Source: an uncultured Lachnospiraceae bacterium | Lineage (GTDB): Bacteria > Bacillota > Clostridia > Lachnospirales > Lachnospiraceae | Assembly: GCA_946531495.1 (NCBI GenBank) | Contig: CAMNAQ010000001.1 | Location: 1-64,000, forward strand | Direction: 5' to 3' | Length of the DNA: 64,000 nt | Part shown: positions 10,140 to 18,752 of the stretch, piece by piece | How the letters are laid out: every line of letters starts with the position of its first letter | Position numbering within the stretch: position 1 is the first letter of the stretch | Notes under the pieces: model-generated | The model's database searches: none | The model's input: only the letters and a program-made list of their open reading frames with translations | What the model was told of the DNA's origin: nothing | Made by a program: the position numbers and the translations under genes

Positions 10140-11716
10140 GCAAAGAATTTCTGAAGAGCATCCAGAAGCTCTTCATGAGGTATGGATTTCAGGAGATAAC
10201 CGTCAGGCCTTTGCTCAAGTATTTTCACCACCCTGTCCTTGTCGTTCATGCCCGTAAGGAATATTATGGGAATACGCTCATTGACATGATTGGACCTGAT
10301 CTTTTGCATAACCTTCTCACCGTTCATTCCGGGCATCTCATAATCGAGAAGAATAAGATCGGGGCGTTTTTTATCCAGGTAAGCAAGTGCACTTGCTCCC
10401 GAATGTGAGCAGTCCACATTGTACGAGGAAGACAGCCAGTTTTCCATGATATGGAGAAAATCCGGATCATCATCGATCACAAGGATCGTGCGGATACGGT
10501 CATTTCCGAGAGACATATTATGGTATTTCGAGATATCGGCAGCCATTATCTCCAGATTGATGGGGCGCGGGTACACGGACCTTATGTATTCGCGTCCGTA
10601 AATATCCTGTGCCGTAGCTATATCAAGCGAGTCTCCGGCAAGACAGAATATCTTGCCGTCATCACGGCATATCTCGGCAAGCATTGTACTTACTGCCTTG
10701 ATCTTGTCATTATCACCCGTGGGATAGTAAAGAAGGATATTGGAGTCCGCCCGGTGATTGAGTATGACCTTTGGAACATCAGGTATTGTCAGCACGTCAA
10801 ATCCCTCGTTTTCGAGGGATTTTATTATTCCTCTTCCGACTATGCCGGGTTCATTTATGATAAACAGGACAGTATGATCCCTGTATTTATACTTCACCGG
10901 TTCTTCCGTAGTCAGTTTTTCAAAGCAGGGTATCATGCTCCTGTATTCATCGACAAGAGCAGGTGTAAGAGCATGTACCAGCGCATATTCCTGGTGTGAT
11001 CCGGCATATTCGAGCTCTGCGGCTTTATCGGCAATCGAGGAAGCACCTATAAGTCTTGCGACACTTTTTAAGGAATGGATCCTGAGCAGGTATACCGGCC
11101 AGTTTTCTTCCTTCTCAAACTGTTCTATGTCAGCTGCTTTTTCCTTAATGGAGCGTGTAAATACCTGGAGTGTATCCAGAAAAGCTTCAGTTGTCTCACA
11201 ATGTTCGATTCCGCTTTTCAGGTCGAGCTGAGGGATGTTTTTAAGCCATGAGGGAAGGGAAGCAAGTTCCTTTTCCATGTGCTTTCTTTTTCCGTTGTCG
11301 GAAGGAAGGACAAATTTTCCTTCCGGAAGGTACGTACTGAGAATGTTTTTCAGTTTTTCGGGATCGACCGGCTTGATGAGTACATCGGCAAAGCCGGCTG
11401 CTTTGTACAGATTAATGTAGTCTCTGCCCTCGTTCGCTGTATGGCAGATGACCGGTGTTTCGGCGCCGGTATGCCGGAAGATATCCTTCAGACGCGCAAG
11501 AGTCTCTACACCGTCAATGCCGGGCATGCGGTGGTCAAGAAGGATCATATCGTAGGTGGAATTGCGGCACATGCTGAGGCATTCGTGACCGTTTTGCGCA
11601 ACATCACAGGAAACATCCATGGAAGCGAGCATGGATGCCAGGATGGCATTGTTTACAGGCATGTCATCCACTATTAGTATGTGTGCCGGATCTGAAATGA
11701 TATTATTTTCTTTCAT
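10136..11716 (-). CDS. multi-domain response regulator REC-Hpt-(REC-like)-REC without kinase domain
   Basis: N-terminal REC MILLDHRMPGIDG, Hpt RIHSLKSVARLIGA, C-terminal REC LILLDYEMPGMNG. Confidence 0.9.
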   Translation of the reverse strand: MKENNIISDPAHILIVDDMPVNNAILASMLASMDVSCDVAQNGHECLSMCRNSTYDMILLDHRMPGIDGVETLARLKDIFRHTGAETPVICHTANEGRDYINLYKAAGFADVLIKPVDPEKLKNILSTYLPEGKFVLPSDNGKRKHMEKELASLPSWLKNIPQLDLKSGIEHCETTEAFLDTLQVFTRSIKEKAADIEQFEKEENWPVYLLRIHSLKSVARLIGASSIADKAAELEYAGSHQEYALVHALTPALVDEYRSMIPCFEKLTTEEPVKYKYRDHTVLFIINEPGIVGRGIIKSLENEGFDVLTIPDVPKVILNHRADSNILLYYPTGDNDKIKAVSTMLAEICRDDGKIFCLAGDSLDIATAQDIYGREYIRSVYPRPINLEIMAADISKYHNMSLGNDRIRTILVIDDDPDFLHIMENWLSSSYNVDCSHSGASALAYLDKKRPDLILLDYEMPGMNGEKVMQKIRSNHVNERIPIIFLTGMNDKDRVVKILEQRPDGYLLKSIPHEELLDALQKFFA

Positions 11717-11801
11717 ACCTTGATCTTGAAGATTGATTAATTCCCTGACTCCATAATGATATCACAAATTACATAAAACTGTGTATTTGGAGCTGACATG
11801 T

Positions 11802-11830
11802 TTGAGGGCGTTCATTACAGATGTTATAAT
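11802..11830 (+). promoter_or_regulatory. sigma-A-type promoter
   Basis: TTGAGG-N17-TATAAT. Confidence 0.6.
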
Positions 11831-11836
11831 GTTGCC

Positions 11837-11995
11837 ATGAAATCTTTAAGAGGGAAGATGACAATTCTTATAGTCCATGCGGTCAAGAGCAGTTCAAAGA
11901 CAATAGGTGCCGTCGAACTGTCCGATATAGCGGCTATGCTTGAAGCCGCGGCAAAAGATGGCGATTTGAAGTACGCTCATTATATACGTGCCTGA
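11837..11995 (+). pseudogene. short Hpt-domain-like ORF (remnant or mini-protein)
   Basis: HAVKSSSKTIGAVELSDIAAMLEAAAKDGD resembles the Hpt active-site helix pair but covers only part of a full domain. Confidence 0.5.
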
Positions 11996-12040
11996 AGTTG
12001 CTGAGTTCTGATACAGTCTGACCTGCAGAGGGAGAGGATC

Positions 12041-13537
12041 ATGAGCATAGTAACACTTACTCTGAATAATTACATAATGATAGCGGAGCTTTTGGGATTA
12101 TGGGTAATGCTTGATTCCAACGTTCATCTGAAAAAGAGAACAATCACCGCAACACGTATCGTTATAATCCTTATTTTTTCGGAAGCTGTTTTCTGGGCTG
12201 TTGAGAGATGGACCAGGGAGATCGGTTATCTGACATGGACGAGGATCATCCTCACTCCGACCATTTATCTGCTTCACCCCATAATAGTGCTTGGAATAAT
12301 GGACATGGCGGAGTATCTGAAGAAGAACAAATTTCTCGTCTATCTTCCCGTCCTCATAAGCGCGCCGCTTCTGTACACATCCCAGTGGACTCATCTTTTT
12401 TACTGGTTCGATGAAAATAACCTGTATATCGCCGCAGACAGTATTCTGAGGTATTATCCGTATTTCCTGTTTTTAGCGTATGTTCTCATTTTTATCGGTG
12501 CATTTATCGTTCGGTATACTAAGTACGGAGCTACAGAAAGAAAGGGTATTTTGATAAGCATCGTCGCCGCATCGATCGGTGCCGTGATGCATATTGTATT
12601 TGAGATGGATGTGGATTACAGCACATTGTTTGCTTCTCTTCTCATCATTTACTATCTGTCCCTGTACGTTCTGACTGCCAAGGAGGATACCCTTACTCAT
12701 CTTCTGAACCGCCAGTGCTACTACGCAGATTCGGAAAACCATAAGGACCAGATCAGTGCGGTTGTATCGGTGGACATGAATGACCTTAAGAAGATCAATG
12801 ATACCCAGGGACATGGTGCCGGAGACAAGGCTCTCGTAACGGTTGCAGAGTGTCTTACAAAGGGGAGGATGAGAAATAAAAAAGTATATCGCATAGGCGG
12901 AGACGAATATGCGGTATTTTACATGAATAAGACCGAAGATGATGTAAAAAAAGACATAGAAAGCATGAAGGCCGAACTGGCCAAAACTCCGTATGTATGC
13001 GCTTTTGGTTATGAGATGGTCAGTGACAGTGACGTTGAAAAGGCAATGCTTGTAGCCGATCGCGAAATGTATACCAATAAAGCGAAGTTGAAAAAGGACA
13101 AGGAGAAAAAGATCGCTGCTCACAAGGAAGCTACCATCCGTGTTATGCATGAAGCCCTTGGCTCCGGTATGTGGAGCATGGAATTTGATGAGGACGGCAA
13201 AATGACATCCGTGGACTGGAGTCCCGAATTCAGAAAGATGATCGGATATACGGATGAAAGTGACTTCCCGAATAAGCTTGAATCCTGGTCAGATCTTCTT
13301 CATCCCGATGACAAGGCGGCAGTTCTTAAGGAATTTAACGATACCATATCCGATTATTCCGGAGAGAGGAATTACGATGTTGAGTACCGGCTCAAGGTAA
13401 AAAGCGGTGAGTGGAGATGGTTCCACGCCATCGGCAGACTGATCAGGTATGAAAACGGAGTTCCCATGTCATATGTCGGAATGTTCGTAGATATTACCGA
13501 AAAAAAGAATGGATATGACAAAAACCAGATAATATGA
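12041..13537 (+). CDS. membrane-anchored GGDEF protein with C-terminal PAS domain
   Basis: hydrophobic N-terminus, SVDMNDLKKINDTQGH...YRIGGDEY, then PAS/PAC (SPEFRKMIGY...YDVEYRLKVKSGEWRWFHAIGR). Confidence 0.88.
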   Translation: MSIVTLTLNNYIMIAELLGLWVMLDSNVHLKKRTITATRIVIILIFSEAVFWAVERWTREIGYLTWTRIILTPTIYLLHPIIVLGIMDMAEYLKKNKFLVYLPVLISAPLLYTSQWTHLFYWFDENNLYIAADSILRYYPYFLFLAYVLIFIGAFIVRYTKYGATERKGILISIVAASIGAVMHIVFEMDVDYSTLFASLLIIYYLSLYVLTAKEDTLTHLLNRQCYYADSENHKDQISAVVSVDMNDLKKINDTQGHGAGDKALVTVAECLTKGRMRNKKVYRIGGDEYAVFYMNKTEDDVKKDIESMKAELAKTPYVCAFGYEMVSDSDVEKAMLVADREMYTNKAKLKKDKEKKIAAHKEATIRVMHEALGSGMWSMEFDEDGKMTSVDWSPEFRKMIGYTDESDFPNKLESWSDLLHPDDKAAVLKEFNDTISDYSGERNYDVEYRLKVKSGEWRWFHAIGRLIRYENGVPMSYVGMFVDITEKKNGYDKNQII

Positions 13538-13588
13538 TCCTTATGTTCATTTAATGCATGCATGAAATATCCGAAAATGTGATTCAGG

Positions 13589-13622
13589 CAGGAGTACCCA
13601 TAAGGATACTCCTGTTTGTTAG
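13589..13622 (+). terminator. intrinsic terminator
   Basis: CAGGAGTA...TACTCCTG followed by TTTGTT. Confidence 0.6.
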
Positions 13623-13734
13623 ATAGATCATTTCTCTGAATTTTATATATGAACCGAAGGACAGGAATAAACCGGATGGTTTGAGGATATATTTAGGAAA
13701 CGCTATACCCGGAACAGGTATAAGGAGGGGAGAC

Positions 13735-14499
13735 ATGGAATTCAGGAAGATATTTGATACTATACCTGAGAGGTTTGACAAATTCAGACCGCGATACAGC
13801 GCGGATCTTTTTGAGTATCTGATCAAAACCGCGGAAATAGGTCCCGGTAAAAAGGTTCTTGAGATAGGTCCGGGCACGGGACAGGCTACTGACCCGATCC
13901 TTAATACGGGATGTGATTATAATGCCATCGAGCTTGGTGAGCATTTATACGCCAAGATGAGGGAAAAATATGACAGTCATCCGAATTTTCATATAGTAAA
14001 CGATGATTTTATCACTCATGATTTCGGAGATACCATGTTCGATATGATCTACTCGGCAGCCACGATCCAGTGGATACCGGAGAGATATGCCTTTCCCAAG
14101 ACCCTTGAGCTGTTAAAACCGGGGGGAGTTCTCGCAATGATGTTTCTTATCGGAGACTATAAGACTCCGAATGAGGAACTTTTTGCGAAGATCCAGGATA
14201 TCTACAGCATGTATTATAAGCCGGAAAAACCATATGATCAGATGAAGGAGCCCTTCGATTATCTTCATGCGACGGATTACGGCTATGTTGATATGGAAAG
14301 GAAGGATTTTCACGGTGTCAGGGTCTTTGATGCGGATGAATATGTATCATACTGCGGAACTCACAGCGATCATCTTGTAATACCCGAGCCATATAAGACA
14401 AAATTTTTCGAGGGGCTTAGAGAAACCGTCCGTAATAACGGCAACAGAGTGGAATACAGGGATACATACGTTCTGTATATTGCAAGAAAGCCTAAATGA
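13735..14499 (+). CDS. class I SAM-dependent methyltransferase
   Basis: VLEIGPGTGQAT motif; ATG at 13735 with AGGAGGGG upstream. Confidence 0.88.
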   Translation: MEFRKIFDTIPERFDKFRPRYSADLFEYLIKTAEIGPGKKVLEIGPGTGQATDPILNTGCDYNAIELGEHLYAKMREKYDSHPNFHIVNDDFITHDFGDTMFDMIYSAATIQWIPERYAFPKTLELLKPGGVLAMMFLIGDYKTPNEELFAKIQDIYSMYYKPEKPYDQMKEPFDYLHATDYGYVDMERKDFHGVRVFDADEYVSYCGTHSDHLVIPEPYKTKFFEGLRETVRNNGNRVEYRDTYVLYIARKPK

Positions 14500-14563
14500 A
14501 CTTTTTATAGGCAGCATTTTTGAAAAAACCGGAAAAACCGGGGAAAATATGCGAAAAATCAGC

Positions 14564-14588
14564 AAATGTAAACTGTCATGTTACATTT
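14564..14588. promoter_or_regulatory. inverted repeat, candidate operator
   Basis: AAATGTAA-N9-TTACATTT upstream of XRE gene. Confidence 0.45.
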
Positions 14589-14604
14589 TGCACAGGAGAA
14601 TTTC

Positions 14605-14633
14605 TTGTCCGCAGCGGTTCTTTTTCCTAGAAT
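14605..14633 (+). promoter_or_regulatory. candidate promoter of the XRE gene
   Basis: TTGTCC-N17-TAGAAT. Confidence 0.55.
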
Positions 14634-14681
14634 CGGCATTGTAACCGGTTGCCAAAAACAACATAACAGGAGGAATATCTC

Positions 14682-15140
14682 ATGAGCAAAATGGGAGAAA
14701 AAATTGCCGCAAAACGGAAAGATATCGGATTAAGCCAGATGGAATTTGCCGACAGACTATCTGTAACCAGACAGACTGTCAGCAGATGGGAAAACGGGAC
14801 TGTGATGCCGGATATAGATAAGATATCCGATATTGCATCGATCCTTGGAGTGAGCTGTGACTATCTGCTTAAGGATGAGATCGATAAGGAAGAGGCGGAT
14901 AAGGGCAGTGTTCCGTCCTCATCTGTCGGAAGGATCCTCAAAGGAATCCTCGGAAAAAAGGTTAAACTCAGATTCTGTGACGGAGAAACAGATATAGATC
15001 TTTTTGACCTTGCAGTTACCGTAGATGGTTTTGAAGGAAACTGGGTGAAGGTATCAGCCGTTGATAAAAAGGGAAAATCCCTCGAAAAATTCATCCCTCT
15101 TTCATCGGTCCTTTCATTTGAGATAATAGAGGAGGGCTGA
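14682..15140 (+). CDS. XRE-family helix-turn-helix regulator with C-terminal small beta-rich domain
   Basis: HTH_3 (LSQMEFADRLSVTRQTVSRWENGTVMPDIDKI); C-terminal GKKVKLRFCDGE...NWVKVSAV. Confidence 0.9.
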   Translation: MSKMGEKIAAKRKDIGLSQMEFADRLSVTRQTVSRWENGTVMPDIDKISDIASILGVSCDYLLKDEIDKEEADKGSVPSSSVGRILKGILGKKVKLRFCDGETDIDLFDLAVTVDGFEGNWVKVSAVDKKGKSLEKFIPLSSVLSFEIIEEG

Positions 15141-15141
15141 T

Positions 15142-15513
15142 ATGGATACTTTTGGAATTCTCGGATTTATCTTCGGTCTTTTGGGATTTATGGCATTTCT
15201 TTCCGAGTCGGATCTTAAGAAGCGTATTAAAAGACTCGAGGATGAGCTTTCACAGATAAAGGGGACTTCATATTCCGTTTCAAAAGAATCCCTTGGAAAG
15301 ATAGCATACGGATATATCGGAAAACAGGTCGACATATCCTTTAAGGAGGATTGCTGGGATCCGGACGTGCTTACTTACGGAAATACAAAAGGCAAAAATG
15401 TTATAATTGATGCGGACGATAACTGGATCCTGGTGGAGATAACAACACCTAAAAAGGTTCTTCTCAGGATATTCAGACTCGATTCGATAGACGGACTTAC
15501 TGCAGTGAACTGA
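15142..15513 (+). CDS. small membrane-anchored protein with coiled coil and C-terminal domain resembling that of the preceding XRE protein
   Basis: starts 1 nt after the XRE stop codon; N-terminal TM, GKQVDISFKED...NWILVEI. Confidence 0.75.
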   Translation: MDTFGILGFIFGLLGFMAFLSESDLKKRIKRLEDELSQIKGTSYSVSKESLGKIAYGYIGKQVDISFKEDCWDPDVLTYGNTKGKNVIIDADDNWILVEITTPKKVLLRIFRLDSIDGLTAVN

Positions 15514-15635
15514 TGCCCGGCCGTTTTCAAGTCTGCGTTTTTTACACGAAAAAGGACCGGGAGAAGAATGATCGTATGCCAGACATAAAGAAAAGCGTAA
15601 ACAGTAAATCTTTGAACAGTCCCGGGAGGTAATGT

Positions 15636-16670
15636 ATGAAAAACGTAAGACTTGGAAAAACCGGCATAACCGTACCTCAAAACGGCTTTGGAGCGCTTCC
15701 GATCCAGAGAGTGGACCTGGACGATGCGGTTAAGATACTCCGCAAAGCATATGACGGAGGAATGCGATTTTTCGATACGGCAAGAGCGTACAGTGACAGT
15801 GAGATCAAACTGGGTGCCGCATTCGGTGAAGGATACGCTGACCGTGATAAGATCGTCATCGCAACCAAGACGACTGCCAAAAAGCCTGAAGACTTTTGGA
15901 AGGATCTGGAGACTTCACTTGCAAATCTGAAGACGGATCATATTGATATATATCAGTTCCATATGATGAATGAATGCTGGAAGCCCGGTGACGGAACCGG
16001 AATGTATGAATGTATGCTCGAAGCAAAGAAACAGGGTAAGATCAGGCATATCAGCGGAACAGCTCATAAGATAGGTGTTGCGAGAGAAATAGCAGAATCC
16101 GGCCTTTATGACACCCTTCAATATCCCTTCAGTTACCTGGCTGATGAAAAAGAGATAGAGCTCTTGAGGCTCTGTAATTCGAAGGATGTCGGACTTATCT
16201 GCATGAAGGGACTTGCAGGCGGTCTGATCACTAACTCTAAGGCAGCAATGGCGTTCATATCGCAGTTCGACGGTGCGGTACCCATCTGGGGCATACAGCG
16301 TGAGAGTGAGCTGGACGAATGGCTTTCCTATATGGAGGATACCCCTGAGTACAGCGGTGAGATAAAAGAATTTGTAGAGAATGAAAAGAAGTCGCTTTCC
16401 GGTGATTTCTGCAGAGGATGCGGATATTGCATGCCCTGCACGGTGGGAATACAGATCAATCAGTGCAACAGGATGAGCCTGATGCTTAGAAGAGCACCAA
16501 GTGCAGGATGGCTCAGTAAGTACTGGCAGGGCGAAATGGAGAAGGTTAGTGAATGTTTAGAATGCGGTGCATGTCTGCCCAGATGTCCGTACGGACTGAA
16601 TATTCCGGAACTCCTTAAGAAGAATCTGGAGGATTACCGAAGAGTGCTTTCAGGAGAATCTGAGGTGTGA
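15636..16670 (+). CDS. aldo/keto reductase with C-terminal 4Fe-4S cysteine motifs
   Basis: AKR N-terminal FDTARAYSDSE; CRGCGYCMPC and CLECGACLPRCPYG. Confidence 0.92.
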   Translation: MKNVRLGKTGITVPQNGFGALPIQRVDLDDAVKILRKAYDGGMRFFDTARAYSDSEIKLGAAFGEGYADRDKIVIATKTTAKKPEDFWKDLETSLANLKTDHIDIYQFHMMNECWKPGDGTGMYECMLEAKKQGKIRHISGTAHKIGVAREIAESGLYDTLQYPFSYLADEKEIELLRLCNSKDVGLICMKGLAGGLITNSKAAMAFISQFDGAVPIWGIQRESELDEWLSYMEDTPEYSGEIKEFVENEKKSLSGDFCRGCGYCMPCTVGIQINQCNRMSLMLRRAPSAGWLSKYWQGEMEKVSECLECGACLPRCPYGLNIPELLKKNLEDYRRVLSGESEV

Positions 16671-16801
16671 AGTTGTGATCGAGGTCGAGTCACAGTTCTG
16701 GCATTGCTACAAAGCTTAACCGGTAAATTGACGTTGCCACGGTTTACCTCACAAAAAGGACTTATATCGGTGAAATGATGACATGCACGGATAAAAAATA
16801 A

Positions 16802-16829
16802 TTGATAGGTACGTATATTTTGGTATAAA
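16802..16829 (+). promoter_or_regulatory. candidate promoter of the MBL-fold gene
   Basis: TTGATA-N16-TATAAA, 8 nt before the ATG. Confidence 0.55.
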
Positions 16830-16837
16830 GTGGTCCT

Positions 16838-17674
16838 ATGAAGATCATTAACCTTATTGAAAATACGGCAGGCAAGCCGGGATGCATTTTTGCACACGGC
16901 TTGTCTTTTTATGTTCAGACCGCGTATCATCGTTTGCTTATGGATCTTGGACCATCTGAAGAAACGCTGCATAACGCGGATGTCCTCGGGATCGATCTTA
17001 AAGCAGTTGATACCGTAGTGTTAAGCCATGGTCATTATGATCATTCCGGAGGCATTATCCCTTTCTCTGAGATAAATGACAGAGCAGTCATTTATATGCA
17101 GAGCTCTGCTGACGGAGAATACTACGCAGATGACGGAGCCTTGGCAGAGGGTGACAGATACAGATATATAGGGATAGATAAGAAGATACCTGAGCTTTCG
17201 CAGGTGGTACGGCTGAGTGGAGACCACGTGATAGATGAAGAGCTGGAGCTTTTTACGGTCAAGCACAGAACTCACCAGCTTCCGTTTACCAACAGACGGC
17301 TTCTCATAAAAAACAGTGATGGTTTTGTAAGAGATGATTTTGCACATGAGCATTATCTTGTCGTAAGGGAAGAAGAAAAAACGATCCTTATATCGGGATG
17401 TGCCCATAACGGGATCCTGAGCATAATAGATGCATATGCAGAAAAATATTCATCATATCCGGACGTGGTGATAAGCGGATTTCATCTGATGAAAAAGACA
17501 CCCTACAGGCCGGAGCAGCTTGAAGATATAAGAGATATCGCGAAAAGTCTTAATGGATATCCTTCAAAATATTATACCTGTCATTGTACCGGACTTCCCG
17601 CATATGATGTTATGAAGGAGATCATGGGTGATAAACTCAGCTATATTCATTCGGGAGAAGAAGTGATCCTGTAA
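16838..17674 (+). CDS. MBL-fold metallo-hydrolase
   Basis: VLSHGHYDHSGG motif, later metal ligands (SGCAHNG, CHCTG). Confidence 0.9.
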   Translation: MKIINLIENTAGKPGCIFAHGLSFYVQTAYHRLLMDLGPSEETLHNADVLGIDLKAVDTVVLSHGHYDHSGGIIPFSEINDRAVIYMQSSADGEYYADDGALAEGDRYRYIGIDKKIPELSQVVRLSGDHVIDEELELFTVKHRTHQLPFTNRRLLIKNSDGFVRDDFAHEHYLVVREEEKTILISGCAHNGILSIIDAYAEKYSSYPDVVISGFHLMKKTPYRPEQLEDIRDIAKSLNGYPSKYYTCHCTGLPAYDVMKEIMGDKLSYIHSGEEVIL

Positions 17675-17766
17675 AGATACTTCAAACAGCGTGGAACAGT
17701 AATTTAATCAAACAGGAAAAAACAGATTCATTCAGAAATGAATTGCAATATATGAAAGGCTGGAAA

Positions 17767-18744
17767 ATGTTTAAAAATCAGATCATAAGATCTATAGCAG
17801 TGATAATGGCCGTACTATTGATCGCAGGATGCGGTAAGACGGAGGAGAATCCTGCAGATGCTGAGCTTTTGTTGGGATTTAGCCAGATAGGATCGGAAAG
17901 CGCATGGAGGATTGGGAACACAAGGGATATAGAAAAATCCGCTGCCGAACACGGAATAAGCCTTATGCTTGAAAATGCCAATCAGAGTCAGGAGAATCAG
18001 ATCGCCGCAATAAGACGGTTCATAGCATACAAGGTTGATGTAATCGCCTTTTCACCTATCGTTGAAGAGGGCTGGGATAATGTCCTTATGGAAGCGAAGG
18101 AGGCCGGAATTCCGGTTATTTTGGTGGACAGGGATATTGAAACAACCAATGAGGGGCTGACCACATGTCTGATAGGCGCTGATTTTTACAATGAAGGAGT
18201 CATGGCTGCGGAATATCTGATCAGGAAGGCTGATGAGCTTGGTCTGGAGCACGTGAACATAGTAGAGATCACCGGAACGGAAAATTCCACTCCCATGAGG
18301 CAGCGCCAGGCAGGCTTTGCAGACACTATTGCGGATGATGAACGTATGTGTATCCTCGAACGGATCGACGGAGATTTTTTGAAAAGCCGCGGAGCGGAGT
18401 GCATGAGATATCTGCTCGATACTTACGGAGATGACATAGATGTCGTTTTTTCACACAATGATGAGATGACTCTCGGAGCTCTTCCGGAGATTGAAAAAAC
18501 AAATCTTACGCCCGGGGAAGATATCATCATAATATCCATCGACGGCGGACAGGAAGCTATTGATGCGCTTAAGGCAGGCAGGATCAATTGCGTGGTTGAG
18601 TGCACTCCCAATCTCGGAAATGAACTGATGGAAACCGCGCTCAGTCTGAAAAACGGGGAAGAAGTGGAGGCCGTGATTCATCCCGTAGAGAGGATATTCA
18701 GTGACGAACAGGATGTATCAGCCATAGGACCCAGAGGTTATTGA
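17767..18744 (+). CDS. periplasmic-binding-like sugar-binding lipoprotein
   Basis: lipobox LLIAGC; PBP1 fold (QENQIAAIRRFIAYKVDVIAFSP). Confidence 0.88.
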   Translation: MFKNQIIRSIAVIMAVLLIAGCGKTEENPADAELLLGFSQIGSESAWRIGNTRDIEKSAAEHGISLMLENANQSQENQIAAIRRFIAYKVDVIAFSPIVEEGWDNVLMEAKEAGIPVILVDRDIETTNEGLTTCLIGADFYNEGVMAAEYLIRKADELGLEHVNIVEITGTENSTPMRQRQAGFADTIADDERMCILERIDGDFLKSRGAECMRYLLDTYGDDIDVVFSHNDEMTLGALPEIEKTNLTPGEDIIIISIDGGQEAIDALKAGRINCVVECTPNLGNELMETALSLKNGEEVEAVIHPVERIFSDEQDVSAIGPRGY

Positions 18745-18752
18745 GGACTCGG

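Noticed and set aside
10451-10999. 182-aa plus-strand ORF
   Set aside because: Antisense to the REC-Hpt-REC gene, whose domain content is clear on the minus strand.
12473-13150. 225-aa minus-strand ORF
   Set aside because: Antisense to the GGDEF-PAS gene; no recognisable family or SD.
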